Program-made: the position numbers and the translations under genes | Notes under the pieces: model-generated | What the model was told of the DNA's origin: nothing | The model's input: only the letters and a program-made list of their open reading frames with translations | Databases searched by the model: none | From: Novosphingobium marinum | GTDB lineage: Bacteria; Pseudomonadota; Alphaproteobacteria; Sphingomonadales; Sphingomonadaceae | Assembly (NCBI RefSeq): GCF_013408095.1 | Contig: NZ_JACBZF010000004.1 | Span: 1 to 64,000, forward strand | Direction: 5' to 3' | Length of the DNA: 64,000 nucleotides | Part shown: piece after piece, positions 7,338-15,350 of the stretch | How the letters are laid out: every line of letters starts with the position of its first letter | Position numbering within the stretch: the first letter of the stretch is position 1

Positions 7338-7865
7338 ATGGTCGTTTCCATAATTGCAGCGCTGCTAATGCAGCAAGTCCCGGAGGAGAATGTCGACTGG
7401 GACAAGGAGTTCGGCGTCGAAGAGCGCGTGCGAGACCCGGAAACCGGGGAATTTCCCGTCGATCCCTACACTCAAAGCAATGACAACGCCGGGGCAAAAC
7501 CTTTCTCCTCCGACAGTCTTGCGCGAGAGTTCGGGGAGCAGGAAGGCATTCGCCGTATTGCGGATCGCCTCGTCGAAGTAAGCAAGGAAGATCCGCGCAT
7601 TTCCGAGATCTTCGTGTCGCACGACATGGTACGACTGAAACGCACCCTGTTCGAACAGTTCTGCTACATCCTGAACGCCGGCTGCGACTACACCGGCCGC
7701 GACATGAAGACCGCGCACACGGACATGGGCCTGCGCAAGGCCGACCTGAACGCGCTCGTCGAAAATTTGCAGTTCGTCATGCGCGAACAAGGCATCGCCT
7801 TTGCCGCCCAGAACCGATTACTCTCGAAGCTCGCACCTATGTCTTACGACTTGATTGAGCGTTAA
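7338..7865 (+). CDS. group 1 truncated haemoglobin with N-terminal extension
   Basis: A 175-residue protein. The globin part covers about 62-172: an N-terminal FGEQEGIRRIADR helix, the TGRDMKTAH segment with proximal haem ligand His127, and a C-terminal helix. At the position of the usual distal Tyr (B10, motif F-Y) it has Leu78-Val79, so ligand stabilisation should differ from classic NO-dioxygenating trHbN. The first 60 residues are an acidic extension with a short hydrophobic start (MVVSIIAALL) that could be a weak secretion signal. An AAGGA ribosome site overlaps the DUF3034 stop codon, so the two are one operon. Confidence 0.88.
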   Translation: MVVSIIAALLMQQVPEENVDWDKEFGVEERVRDPETGEFPVDPYTQSNDNAGAKPFSSDSLAREFGEQEGIRRIADRLVEVSKEDPRISEIFVSHDMVRLKRTLFEQFCYILNAGCDYTGRDMKTAHTDMGLRKADLNALVENLQFVMREQGIAFAAQNRLLSKLAPMSYDLIER

Positions 7866-8122
7866 GGCGGCGTGGACAAATTCAGCGAAGCTTTTCGACG
7901 ATGGCCACTTTGAGGTCGCCGACAAAAGGTTCGAAACCGTACAGGCAGAAGCCGGCCCAGGTTCTGCCAAAAGATGGTTTTACCAAATGAACCCAGAACG
8001 CTGCCGGGCGAATGCAACCCTGCTGTCGGGAGGGTGAGGGGCTAAAAAAGCCATCTGCAAATCCCGCGATACCTTCAGTTCGTGGCTGGCGGAGATGAAC
8101 CGTTTTGCCCTCGCCTATTGCT

Positions 8123-8833
8123 TCAATTTCTCTGCAGCTCGAACAATTTGGCTGGGCGCCCGCCGGTCAGCTTCTCGCGGCCGGTCGCGCGCAGCCGGGA
8201 GCCATCGGGGAAAATGCGTGCAAGCATGCGCTTGCGAAACCGAACCTTGTCGACAGCTTCGCCGAGGATCACCTCGTGCACCTGCTGGAGTTCGAGCAGC
8301 GTGAACGCCGGTGGAAGAAACTCGAACGCAATGAGCGAGTTCTCGAGCATTTGTCGGAGGTAGGCGATGGCCTTCGCGATCATCGCCGCATGGTCGTAAC
8401 CTGCCGCAACCGGGTGTCCCTCAAGGGACAGGTCGCAAATGTCATCATTCGCCTGAATTGCTGTCACGATCCGGAACCTTTTGTCCTGCTCGAGGCGAAC
8501 TTCCAGATCATCGAGCTCGACTATCGCTGCATAAGTGGCACTGACTCCGCGAGCCTTCGGGTCCCGCCCCGGTTTGCTGCACACGCCGACCAGGCGCGGC
8601 TCGCAAGGGTACATTCCGAGCTGGGCCAGAATAACATGTGCCGTAGCGTCGAGATCCCTGTCACCGCGCAAATAGCCTCCCGGCAAGGCAAGCCAGCCTT
8701 TGAAGGGCTCCGCTTCGCGCTCCATCATGAGGACGACCAGGCTGCCATTCGCGATGGCGCAGATGGCGAGCTCGGCGCGTAGCGTAATGCCATCGACACG
8801 CTGATACTCGTCAAGATCGAAGTCCGAACTCAT
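8123..8833 (-). CDS. NrtR-like regulator: inactive Nudix domain plus winged helix
   Basis: A 236-residue protein. Residues about 1-150 form a Nudix-type fold with GWLALPGGYL, but the catalytic box that follows (residues 52-74) lacks the metal-binding glutamates, having VIL-x-Q where REL-x-EE is expected. Residues about 160-225 form the winged-helix domain typical of NrtR (FEFLPPAFTLLELQQVHEVI). NrtR proteins repress NAD-metabolism or related genes and sense ADP-ribose-type ligands through the dead Nudix pocket. No NAD gene lies nearby, so the target may be elsewhere or the regulator itself. About 260 nt of noncoding DNA separates it from the globin gene. Confidence 0.82.
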   Translation of the reverse strand: MSSDFDLDEYQRVDGITLRAELAICAIANGSLVVLMMEREAEPFKGWLALPGGYLRGDRDLDATAHVILAQLGMYPCEPRLVGVCSKPGRDPKARGVSATYAAIVELDDLEVRLEQDKRFRIVTAIQANDDICDLSLEGHPVAAGYDHAAMIAKAIAYLRQMLENSLIAFEFLPPAFTLLELQQVHEVILGEAVDKVRFRKRMLARIFPDGSRLRATGREKLTGGRPAKLFELQRN

Positions 8834-9913
8834 CTATCTCCTCGAAGTTCAGAATCCATGATCAGATACTGGACAACGCGCTTGCCGGGACGAGGGTCAA
8901 AAGCCAATGCCGGCAGACGGTTATCCCCCGGAGCATCCGAGCAGGTCCAAAGGAAACGCAGGAGATTTGCCTGGCGGGCAGGCTGCTGGAACAGTCCGGG
9001 ACCAGTTCACTTTATCCGACGGGAGCGAACGCTTTCGCCTAAGGGTGGTTAGGCGTGACGTGACAAAGTTGCATTGGCCAGCATCTCATTCCAGCTGCGT
9101 GATGACGCAAGTATCGCCGGCTTCAGTCTGGCCAGAACAGCGCGCGTGGCGCCAATGAGCCCCGAGGCGTCAGCATGGCGTCTTGTCCCGACCTCCGGAA
9201 AAATCCCGGAAATCCGCGGCGTCTGAGGAGGTGCGTCAGCATTTTACTGACACCAGAGCGCGGGATGTCAGTATGCCCGTCAGCAACATGATTGTCCGGT
9301 ATATTAGGGCATCCGCAGAACTGCGGCGTTTTTCGGCCTGGTCGGAACGCTCTTTACCATGAGCAATTGTCAGCTTTGTCAGGTCTCCGATACTGACACC
9401 TCGAAAAATGCTGACAGTCTCAAACTCGAAACTTTCGCAGAATTCCGGGGCGCACCGGTCAATCAGCGCTCCCAAAAGCTGACAGGAGGTCGAAAAATTC
9501 CGGCGATTCTGATGGCACATTTGTCCATGCCATAAGCCAGGCCATTACAGCGCCAGCCTGCTCGACGGAGATTTTAGAATGAGGCGGCCTTGCTCGGACA
9601 TCGCCTTTCCAGGATCGGAAACGCGCCGGCGGGTGCGTCAATACAGTGCGAGCGATGCAAGTGCGTCCATACGCTTCAGACAACCACCTGGCGTGGTTTC
9701 CTGATGCGATTGCCAATGCGCAATGCTCAGGCCGCTATTAGGAAAGGGACGAAACTGAACCAAAAGTGCGCTATCTGGGGACAGACGCAGCGCATTTCAC
9801 CGCCGCATGCTATCCCTGCCGGTATCTCGCGAGATCGATCATCGAGATATTTGGCAAAGAACCGTGCCGATAGGCGCCCGATCCAGAGAGATTTAGAAGG
9901 CGCAGATGGTCAA
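8834..9913. other. gene-free kilobase next to tRNA-Ser
   Basis: 1,080 nt with no convincing gene between the NrtR-like start and the tRNA-Ser 3' end. Open frames on the minus strand at 9236-9520 and 9459-9716 overlap, are Cys/Arg-rich and have no good ribosome site; I do not call them. A plus-strand frame from 8907 has a Gly/Pro/Lys-rich start and may be decayed coding DNA. The middle carries the TGTCAG/CTGACA cluster listed separately. The position, abutting a tRNA 3' end, suggests remnants of an integrated element. Confidence 0.5.
9235..9483. repeat. cluster of nine GTCAG/CTGAC sites
   Basis: GTCAG occurs at 9235, 9267, 9279, 9369 and 9378; its complement CTGAC occurs at 9247, 9393, 9411 and 9479. 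About 0.5 matches to this pair would be expected in 249 nt at random. Seven of the nine extend to TGTCAG/CTGACA. Two natural inverted pairs are visible: GTCAG-N7-CTGAC (9235-9251) and TGTCAG-N10-CTGACA (9377-9398). They could be operator half-sites, recombinase-binding sites or iteron-like repeats. Confidence 0.55.
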
Positions 9914-10004
9914 TGGCGGAGCGGGAGGGATTCGAACCCTCGATACGGGGTTGCCGTATACACACTTTCCAGGCGTGCGCCTTCGACCACTCGGCCACCG
10001 CTCC
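9914..10004 (-). tRNA. tRNA-Ser(GGA)
   Basis: Class II tRNA read on the minus strand. The 5' GGAGCGG pairs with CCGCTCC at the 3' end, followed by discriminator G and an encoded CCA (plus-strand TGG at 9914-9916). The anticodon stem-loop is CACGC-CTGGAAA-GTGTG with anticodon GGA. A long variable arm and the T-loop GGTTCGAATCC are present. The region downstream of its 3' end is gene-free and compositionally different, which suits use as an integration site. Confidence 0.96.
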
Positions 10005-10085
10005 GCATGCCCGGGCGGGCAAGGCAAGCCCCCTAGCCGCAGATCGGGCCTTTCGCAAGGCGACAGGTGCTGGCATTGACCGGGC

Positions 10086-11027
10086 ATGAGACGCTTTCCC
10101 ATCTCCCTCGCCGGCATGGCCGCGATCGCGGCCTGTGCCCCTGCCGTCCTCGCGCAGGATACCCCGCCCTCTCCGAACGAGATCGTCGCGCAGGCGCCTG
10201 CCGGCGACTGGCGTCCGATAGCGGCGGAGGACCTCCTGGTGATGCGCCTGGAGCCTGCGGAGGGCGGGGAGGAACGGCAGGTCGTGATACAGCTTATCTC
10301 CGGGCCGTTCGCGCAGGACTGGGTGACGAATATCCGGACGCTGGCGCGCGCAGGCTCCTGGGACGACGCGGCGGTCGTCCGGGTGCAGGACAACTACGTC
10401 GTGCAATGGGGCATTCCTCCGGCAGCCGAAGGCGAAGAGGCCGCCCCCCTGCCGGATGGTCTTTCCGGTACGGACGAATCCGGTTACGCGAGCAAAGTCG
10501 GGGATTCACTTGCGAGCGCGCTAGCGTCCCGGGCGGCCAACCGGACCGACCCCTACGCAAGCGTGACGACGCATTTCAGGGGATGGCCGGTAGCGTCAGA
10601 CGGCGAGCGGGCATGGCCGGTCCATTGTTACGGCATGGTCGGCGTCGGCAGGGGCATGTCACCCGATGCCGGTTCGGGGGCGGAACTTTACACCGTGATC
10701 GGCCATGCCCCGCGCCATCTGGACCGCAACATCGCGGTGGTCGGTCGCGTGGTCGAGGGAATCGAGCACCTGTCCTCTTTGCCGCGCGGTACCGGACCAC
10801 TGGGCTTCTACGAAAGCGCGGAGGAGCGCACGGCCATCGCCTCGGTCAGGCTGGCCAGCGACCTGACGGAGGAGCAGCGACCGGGCTTCGAATACCTTGC
10901 CACCGACAGCGAGGCGTTCGCCCGCTATGCCGATGCCCGTGCGAACAGGCGGGATCCGTTCTTCATCGTGCCCGCCGGCGGAGCCGACATCTGCAACGTT
11001 CCGGTTCCGGCACGCCGCCTCCCCTGA
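10086..11027 (+). CDS. secreted cyclophilin-type peptidyl-prolyl isomerase
   Basis: A 313-residue protein with a signal peptide (about 1-23, cleavage after VLA) and a cyclophilin-like domain at about 165-260 containing THFRGWPVAS and YTVIGHAPRHLDRN. This represents the periplasmic proline isomerase family found in sphingomonads. The first 150 residues form an extra N-terminal region (DWRPIAAEDLLVM) typical of that family. Some catalytic positions of classic cyclophilins are hard to place, so activity is not assured. It is convergent with rsh, with a gap of about 20 nt. Confidence 0.82.
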   Translation: MRRFPISLAGMAAIAACAPAVLAQDTPPSPNEIVAQAPAGDWRPIAAEDLLVMRLEPAEGGEERQVVIQLISGPFAQDWVTNIRTLARAGSWDDAAVVRVQDNYVVQWGIPPAAEGEEAAPLPDGLSGTDESGYASKVGDSLASALASRAANRTDPYASVTTHFRGWPVASDGERAWPVHCYGMVGVGRGMSPDAGSGAELYTVIGHAPRHLDRNIAVVGRVVEGIEHLSSLPRGTGPLGFYESAEERTAIASVRLASDLTEEQRPGFEYLATDSEAFARYADARANRRDPFFIVPAGGADICNVPVPARRLP

Positions 11028-11046
11028 GCGGGCCTTCGACCGCAGG

Positions 11047-13137
11047 TCAGGCGCGTTCGGCCTCGGCGACAGCCTCGCTCGCGCGCAGGGCGGTGACGAT
11101 GCGAGTGAGGTGAGCGACGTCGGTAACCTCGAGATCGATCTGGTATGTTCCGAACGGATCGTCGCGCTGCATCATCTCGAGGTTGACCACGTTCGCCCGG
11201 TTGTCGGCGAAGATCGACGTCACTTCGGCAAGGGTGCCGGGCCGGTTGTAGAGGATGATCCGCAGCCTGCCGACTGCGCCTGCCGAACGCTCCCCCCAAG
11301 AAAGGTCTAGCCAGTCGGCGTCGATGCCGCTTGCCAGGGTCATGCAATCGATCGCGTGGACCTCGACCTTGCGGCCCGATGAGCGCAGGCCGACGATCCT
11401 GTCGCCCGGCACCGGGTGGCAGCAGTCGGCAAGATGATAAGCCATGCCCGACGCCATGCCCTTGATCGAGATCGCCCGGTCCTGCTTGGGCCACTCGATG
11501 TCGTCGGGCAGTTCGGAGGTGCTGCCGGGAACGAGCGCTTCCATGACTTCCCTGTCCGAAAGCTTGGCCGAGCCGATATTGAACATCATTTCCTCGGCGT
11601 CCTTGTAACCTAGTCGCTTGATCGCAGCCTGGATCGCCTTCTTGCCGATGCGGGTCGGCAGGCGGGCGGCAATCTCGTCGAACAGTTTCGATCCGATCTC
11701 GGCGACTTCCTGCCGCTCGCGCGCGCGGACCGCACGCCGGATGGCGGCGCGCGCCTTGCCGGTCACGACGAACCCCAGCCAGGACAATTGGGGTTCCGAA
11801 AGATTTCCCTTGATGATCTCGACGACATCGCCGTTCGAAAGCGGCGTGCGCAGCGGCATGTGGCGGCCGTTTATCTTGCCGCCGACAATCGCGTTGCCGA
11901 GGTCGGTGTGGACGGCATACGCAAAGTCCACGGCCGTCGCTCCCTTGGGTAGCTGAAAAAGCGCCCCCTTCGGTGTGAAGGCGAAGATGCGGTCCTGATA
12001 GATCGCCAGCTTGGTGTGCTCCAGCAGTTCCTCGGCATCGTGGCTGGCATCGACGATCTCGATCAGGTCGCGCAGCCAGCCGACCTGCCCGTCGGGCCTT
12101 CCGCCCTGCTTGTAGGCCCAGTGAGCGGCAAGCCCGAACTCGTTGGTGCGGTGCATCTCGCGCGTGCGGATCTGCACTTCTACACGCATCGAATTTTCAT
12201 AGATCAGCGCGGTATGGAGCGAGCGGTAGCCATTGTTCTTCGGAGTGGAGATGTAGTCCTTGAAGCGACCCGGGATGAATTGCCAGGTCCGGTGGAGCGT
12301 GCCGAGTGCGGCGTAGCAATCCTCCACGTCGTCGGTCAGCACGCGGAAGGCCATGATGTCGGTCACCTGCTCGAACGACACGTGGCGTTCGGCCATCTTT
12401 TTCCAGATCGAGTAGGGATGCTTCTCGCGCCCCCAGACCTCGACCGAAAGGCCCGCTTCGGCGAGCGCATGTTTCATGGCGAGCGCGATTGCATCGACCT
12501 GTCCGTCCTCGCGTCCGCGGATCTGGGCCAGCCGGCCGGTTATCGTCGCATAGGCCTCGGGCTCAAGCTGTTCGAACGCGAGAAGCTGCATCTCGCGCAT
12601 GTACTCGTACATGCCCACGCGCTCGGCGAGCGGCGCGTAGATATCCATGGTCTCGCGCGCGATGCGGCGGCGCTTTTCCTCGCTGGAAATGTAGTGCAGC
12701 GTGCGCATGTTGTGCAGCCTGTCGGCCAGTTTGACGAGTAGAACGCGCAGGTCCTCGCTCATCGCCAGGAGGAACTTGCGCAGGTTTTCCGCCGCCCTCT
12801 CGTTCTCGGTCAGCGTCTCGATCTTGGAAAGCTTTGTGACGCCGTCGACGAGCCGCGCGACATCGCTGCCGAACGAATCCTCGATCTCGCCTATCGTCGC
12901 GAGCGTGTCCTCGACGGTATCGTGCAGCAGCGCGGTGACGATGGTTTCCTGGTCGAGCTTGAGCTCGGTCATCAGGCCGGCGACTTCGATGGGATGGCTG
13001 AAGTACGGGTCGCCGCTCGCGCGCTTCTGGCTGCCGTGCTTCTGGACGGTGTAGACGTAGGCACGGTTCAGGATCGCCTCGTCGGCGTCCGGATTATACG
13101 CTTTGACGCGTTCGACGAGTTCGTACTGGCGGAGCAT
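11047..13137 (-). CDS. rsh: bifunctional (p)ppGpp synthetase/hydrolase (Rsh)
   Basis: A 696-residue stringent-response enzyme. Order: HD hydrolase with HDTVED at 72-77; the RelA/SpoT synthetase domain (YISTPKNNGYRSLHT, VEVQIRT); TGS (LPKGATAVDFAYAVHTDLG); a helical segment; and a C-terminal ACT domain (RPGTLAEVTSIFADN). Both catalytic halves keep their key motifs, as expected for the single Rsh of alphaproteobacteria, which both makes and degrades the alarmone. The N-terminus MLRQYELVERV is typical, so the start is secure. The GlcG-like gene lies about 58 nt upstream on the same strand. Confidence 0.95.
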   Translation of the reverse strand: MLRQYELVERVKAYNPDADEAILNRAYVYTVQKHGSQKRASGDPYFSHPIEVAGLMTELKLDQETIVTALLHDTVEDTLATIGEIEDSFGSDVARLVDGVTKLSKIETLTENERAAENLRKFLLAMSEDLRVLLVKLADRLHNMRTLHYISSEEKRRRIARETMDIYAPLAERVGMYEYMREMQLLAFEQLEPEAYATITGRLAQIRGREDGQVDAIALAMKHALAEAGLSVEVWGREKHPYSIWKKMAERHVSFEQVTDIMAFRVLTDDVEDCYAALGTLHRTWQFIPGRFKDYISTPKNNGYRSLHTALIYENSMRVEVQIRTREMHRTNEFGLAAHWAYKQGGRPDGQVGWLRDLIEIVDASHDAEELLEHTKLAIYQDRIFAFTPKGALFQLPKGATAVDFAYAVHTDLGNAIVGGKINGRHMPLRTPLSNGDVVEIIKGNLSEPQLSWLGFVVTGKARAAIRRAVRARERQEVAEIGSKLFDEIAARLPTRIGKKAIQAAIKRLGYKDAEEMMFNIGSAKLSDREVMEALVPGSTSELPDDIEWPKQDRAISIKGMASGMAYHLADCCHPVPGDRIVGLRSSGRKVEVHAIDCMTLASGIDADWLDLSWGERSAGAVGRLRIILYNRPGTLAEVTSIFADNRANVVNLEMMQRDDPFGTYQIDLEVTDVAHLTRIVTALRASEAVAEAERA

Positions 13138-13194
13138 TACCCGCTAGATGTGCGGATTATTCGGATGCGGGCAAGGGCAATAAGGCCCCTGCCG

Positions 13195-13620
13195 TCACCC
13201 GGCACGAAGTCCGCAGGCCTCTATCGCGGCAAGCGCACAGGCCTCATCGTTGTCGGAGGTGTCGCCGGTAACGCCGATAGCGCCGAGTACGCGGCCATCG
13301 GCGTCGGTCACGATCACGCCGCCCGCGGCAGGGACGATGCCGCCGTCGGCCAGCGCATGGAGCGAAGCGACGAAATGAGGCCGGTCGACCGCCATTTCCC
13401 CGATCTTGCGGCTCGAAACGCCCAGCGCCAGTGCGCCGCAGGCCTTCCCGCTGGCAAGCTTTTGCCGCAGGCTGGAAGCACCGTCCTGCCGCTGGCAGGC
13501 GATCATGTGCCCGCCCGGATCGTGCACGACGACGGTAATGGGCTTTAGGCTGAGACTGACTGCCTTATCGATCGTCTCGCCGATCAGCTTGTTAGCCTGT
13601 TCGAGTGTAAGCATGCTCAT
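13195..13620 (-). CDS. GlcG/HbpS-family (haem-degrading-type) protein
   Basis: A 141-residue cytosolic protein of the GlcG/HbpS fold: LTLEQANKLIGETIDKA at the start, VVVHDPGGHMIACQRQDGA, and the glycine-rich GGIVPAAGGVIV followed by GAIGVTGDTSDNDE, which are the family hallmarks. Members bind haem or small organic acids. It sits 4 nt downstream of hemF on the same strand, so co-transcription with a haem-biosynthesis enzyme supports a haem-related role here. No signal peptide is present, unlike secreted HbpS. Confidence 0.85.
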   Translation of the reverse strand: MSMLTLEQANKLIGETIDKAVSLSLKPITVVVHDPGGHMIACQRQDGASSLRQKLASGKACGALALGVSSRKIGEMAVDRPHFVASLHALADGGIVPAAGGVIVTDADGRVLGAIGVTGDTSDNDEACALAAIEACGLRAG

Positions 13621-13624
13621 TCTT

Positions 13625-14485
13625 TCAGTTCCAGGTCGCTTCGGGCGGCAGGCTCATCAGGATGGCATCGACGTTGCCGCCCGTCTTGAGGCCGAAAAGC
13701 GTGCCCCGGTCGTAGACGAGATTGAATTCGGCATAGCGCCCCCGCCATTCCAATTGCCGCGCCTTGTCCGCGTCGTTGAAATCGCTTTTCATCCGGCGTC
13801 GAACCAGTTCGGGAAAGATGTCGAGGAACGCGCGCCCGACGTCCTGCGTGAACGCCAGGTTGCGATCGAAACCGGCGTCGTCCGCGCATTCGAGGTGATC
13901 GTAGAATATGCCGCCGACGCCGCGATGCACACCCCGGTGCGGAATGAAGAAGTACTCGTCGGCCCACTTGGAAAAGCGCTCGTAATAGGTCGGGTTATGG
14001 GCAGAGCAGGCCGCGCGCAGGCGGGCGTGGAAATCCTGCGTGTCCTCCTCGTACGGCAGCGGCGGGTTCAGGTCGGCGCCGCCGCCGAACCAGGCTTTTG
14101 TCGTCGTCAGAAAACGCGTGTTCATGTGCACGGCGGGCACGTGCGGATTGGCCATGTGGGCGACAAGGCTGATGCCGGTTGCCGAAAACTCCGGCTGTTC
14201 CGGCGAGGCGCCGTTGATCGAGCCGGCGAATTCCTTCGAGAACGCGCCGTGCACGGTCGATACGTTGACGCCGACCTTTTCGAAGACCTTGCCCTTCATC
14301 AGGCCCTGCGTTCCGCCGCCGGTGTCGGCCTCGCCATCCTGCCCTTCGCGCAGCCAGGGAGTGTACCGGAACTCGGCCTCGCTCCCGGCCTCCCGCTCGA
14401 TAGCCTCGAATTCGGCGCAGATAAGGTCGCGCAGGTGTTCGAACCATTCGCGCGCGCGGGCTGTGTGGGGCGTCCAGTTTGTCAT
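13625..14485 (-). CDS. hemF: oxygen-dependent coproporphyrinogen III oxidase
   Basis: A 286-residue enzyme converting coproporphyrinogen III to protoporphyrinogen IX with O2. The signatures VHMNTRFL, WFGGGADLNPPLPYEEDT, FFIPHRGVHRGVGGIFYDHL and YAEFNLVYDRGTLFGLKTGGN are all intact. The frame extends to 14533, but the ATG at 14485 gives MTNWTPHTARAREWF and leaves a 46-nt divergent promoter gap to pdeM. It is followed after 4 nt by the GlcG/HbpS-like gene. The oxygen-dependent enzyme fits an aerobic lifestyle. Confidence 0.95.
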   Translation of the reverse strand: MTNWTPHTARAREWFEHLRDLICAEFEAIEREAGSEAEFRYTPWLREGQDGEADTGGGTQGLMKGKVFEKVGVNVSTVHGAFSKEFAGSINGASPEQPEFSATGISLVAHMANPHVPAVHMNTRFLTTTKAWFGGGADLNPPLPYEEDTQDFHARLRAACSAHNPTYYERFSKWADEYFFIPHRGVHRGVGGIFYDHLECADDAGFDRNLAFTQDVGRAFLDIFPELVRRRMKSDFNDADKARQLEWRGRYAEFNLVYDRGTLFGLKTGGNVDAILMSLPPEATWN

Positions 14486-14531
14486 CGCGTATCGGCTTGC
14501 CAAATCGCCGGGGCTTCGGCAAGGGACGCAC

Positions 14532-15209
14532 ATGGTTCCCCTTTCGTTCGCAAACGAGGAAATGGCGCTCGCCGAGCACCGTGCGCTCTACTGGCCGCGC
14601 GAGAACGCGCTGCTGGTCGCCGACCTGCATCTCGAGAAAGCGAGCTTCTTTGCCCGATCGGGACAGCTCCTGCCACCCTATGACAGCCGCGAGACTCTCG
14701 AAAGGCTGGCGCTGGCCATCCGGCGCACCGGCGCGCGACGCGTTTTCGCACTCGGCGACAACTTCCACGATCGCGAAGGGACGGAAAGGCTGGAGCCTCA
14801 CGCTGCCGGAATGCTCGCAGCGCTGACGCGGGCCGTCGACTGGGTCTGGATCACCGGCAACCACGATGCCGACGCCGCCGGTGCCTGCGGCGGTACGGTC
14901 TGCGAGGAAGCAGAAGTCGGGCCTGTGGTGCTGCGGCACCGGGCGGAGAAGGACGGGGACAGGCCGGAAATTTCGGGCCATTACCACCCGAAACTGGTGG
15001 TGTCCGCGCGCGGACGGCGGATCGCGCGCGCCTGTGCGGTCCGCTCGGAAAGCCGGATGATCCTGCCCGCTTTCGGCGCGCTGACCGGCGGAATGGACGC
15101 ATCGGACCCGGCTATCCTTTCGGCAATGCAGCCGGCCCGCGCGATCGATGCGCTGGTCCCGTCGAGCCGGCGCGTGCTGGAGTATCCCCTCTGGCGCGCG
15201 GCGGCCTGA
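14532..15209 (+). CDS. pdeM: ligase-associated DNA damage response endonuclease PdeM
   Basis: A 225-residue calcineurin-like metallophosphoesterase. Metal-ligand motifs appear in order: ADLHLEKASFF, LGDNFHD, TGNHD and SGHYHPK. Proteins of this form accompany a DNA ligase and helicase in the LHR/LIG DNA-repair clusters, but those partners are not in this window. The ATG at 14532 is chosen because the frame upstream runs antisense through hemF. It is divergent from hemF across 46 nt. Confidence 0.9.
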   Translation: MVPLSFANEEMALAEHRALYWPRENALLVADLHLEKASFFARSGQLLPPYDSRETLERLALAIRRTGARRVFALGDNFHDREGTERLEPHAAGMLAALTRAVDWVWITGNHDADAAGACGGTVCEEAEVGPVVLRHRAEKDGDRPEISGHYHPKLVVSARGRRIARACAVRSESRMILPAFGALTGGMDASDPAILSAMQPARAIDALVPSSRRVLEYPLWRAAA

Positions 15210-15350
15210 TCGCCTATCCTGCAATGTGAAACCGCAACGGCGTTACGAACGTTTGCGGCATGGCGGGTTTTCCCGCTTTTACAGCGCGCGCGAATCGGCT
15301 TATGGACGCGCGCGCCCGAATATTTGGATGAACGATACAGGAGAACGCAT

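Noticed and set aside
8907-9158. Plus-strand frame with a Gly/Pro/Lys-rich start resembling a decayed DUF5681 N-terminus
   Set aside because: The match is short, the rest shows no protein character and there is no ribosome site; too weak to call.
9236-9716. Two overlapping minus-strand frames in the gene-free kilobase
   Set aside because: They overlap in different frames, lack ribosome sites and have no recognisable motif; a frameshifted remnant is possible but not supported.
9590-10036. A plus-strand frame encoding SGRDSNPRYG
   Set aside because: This is the familiar false translation across a tRNA-Ser; the tRNA structure is clear at 9914-10004.
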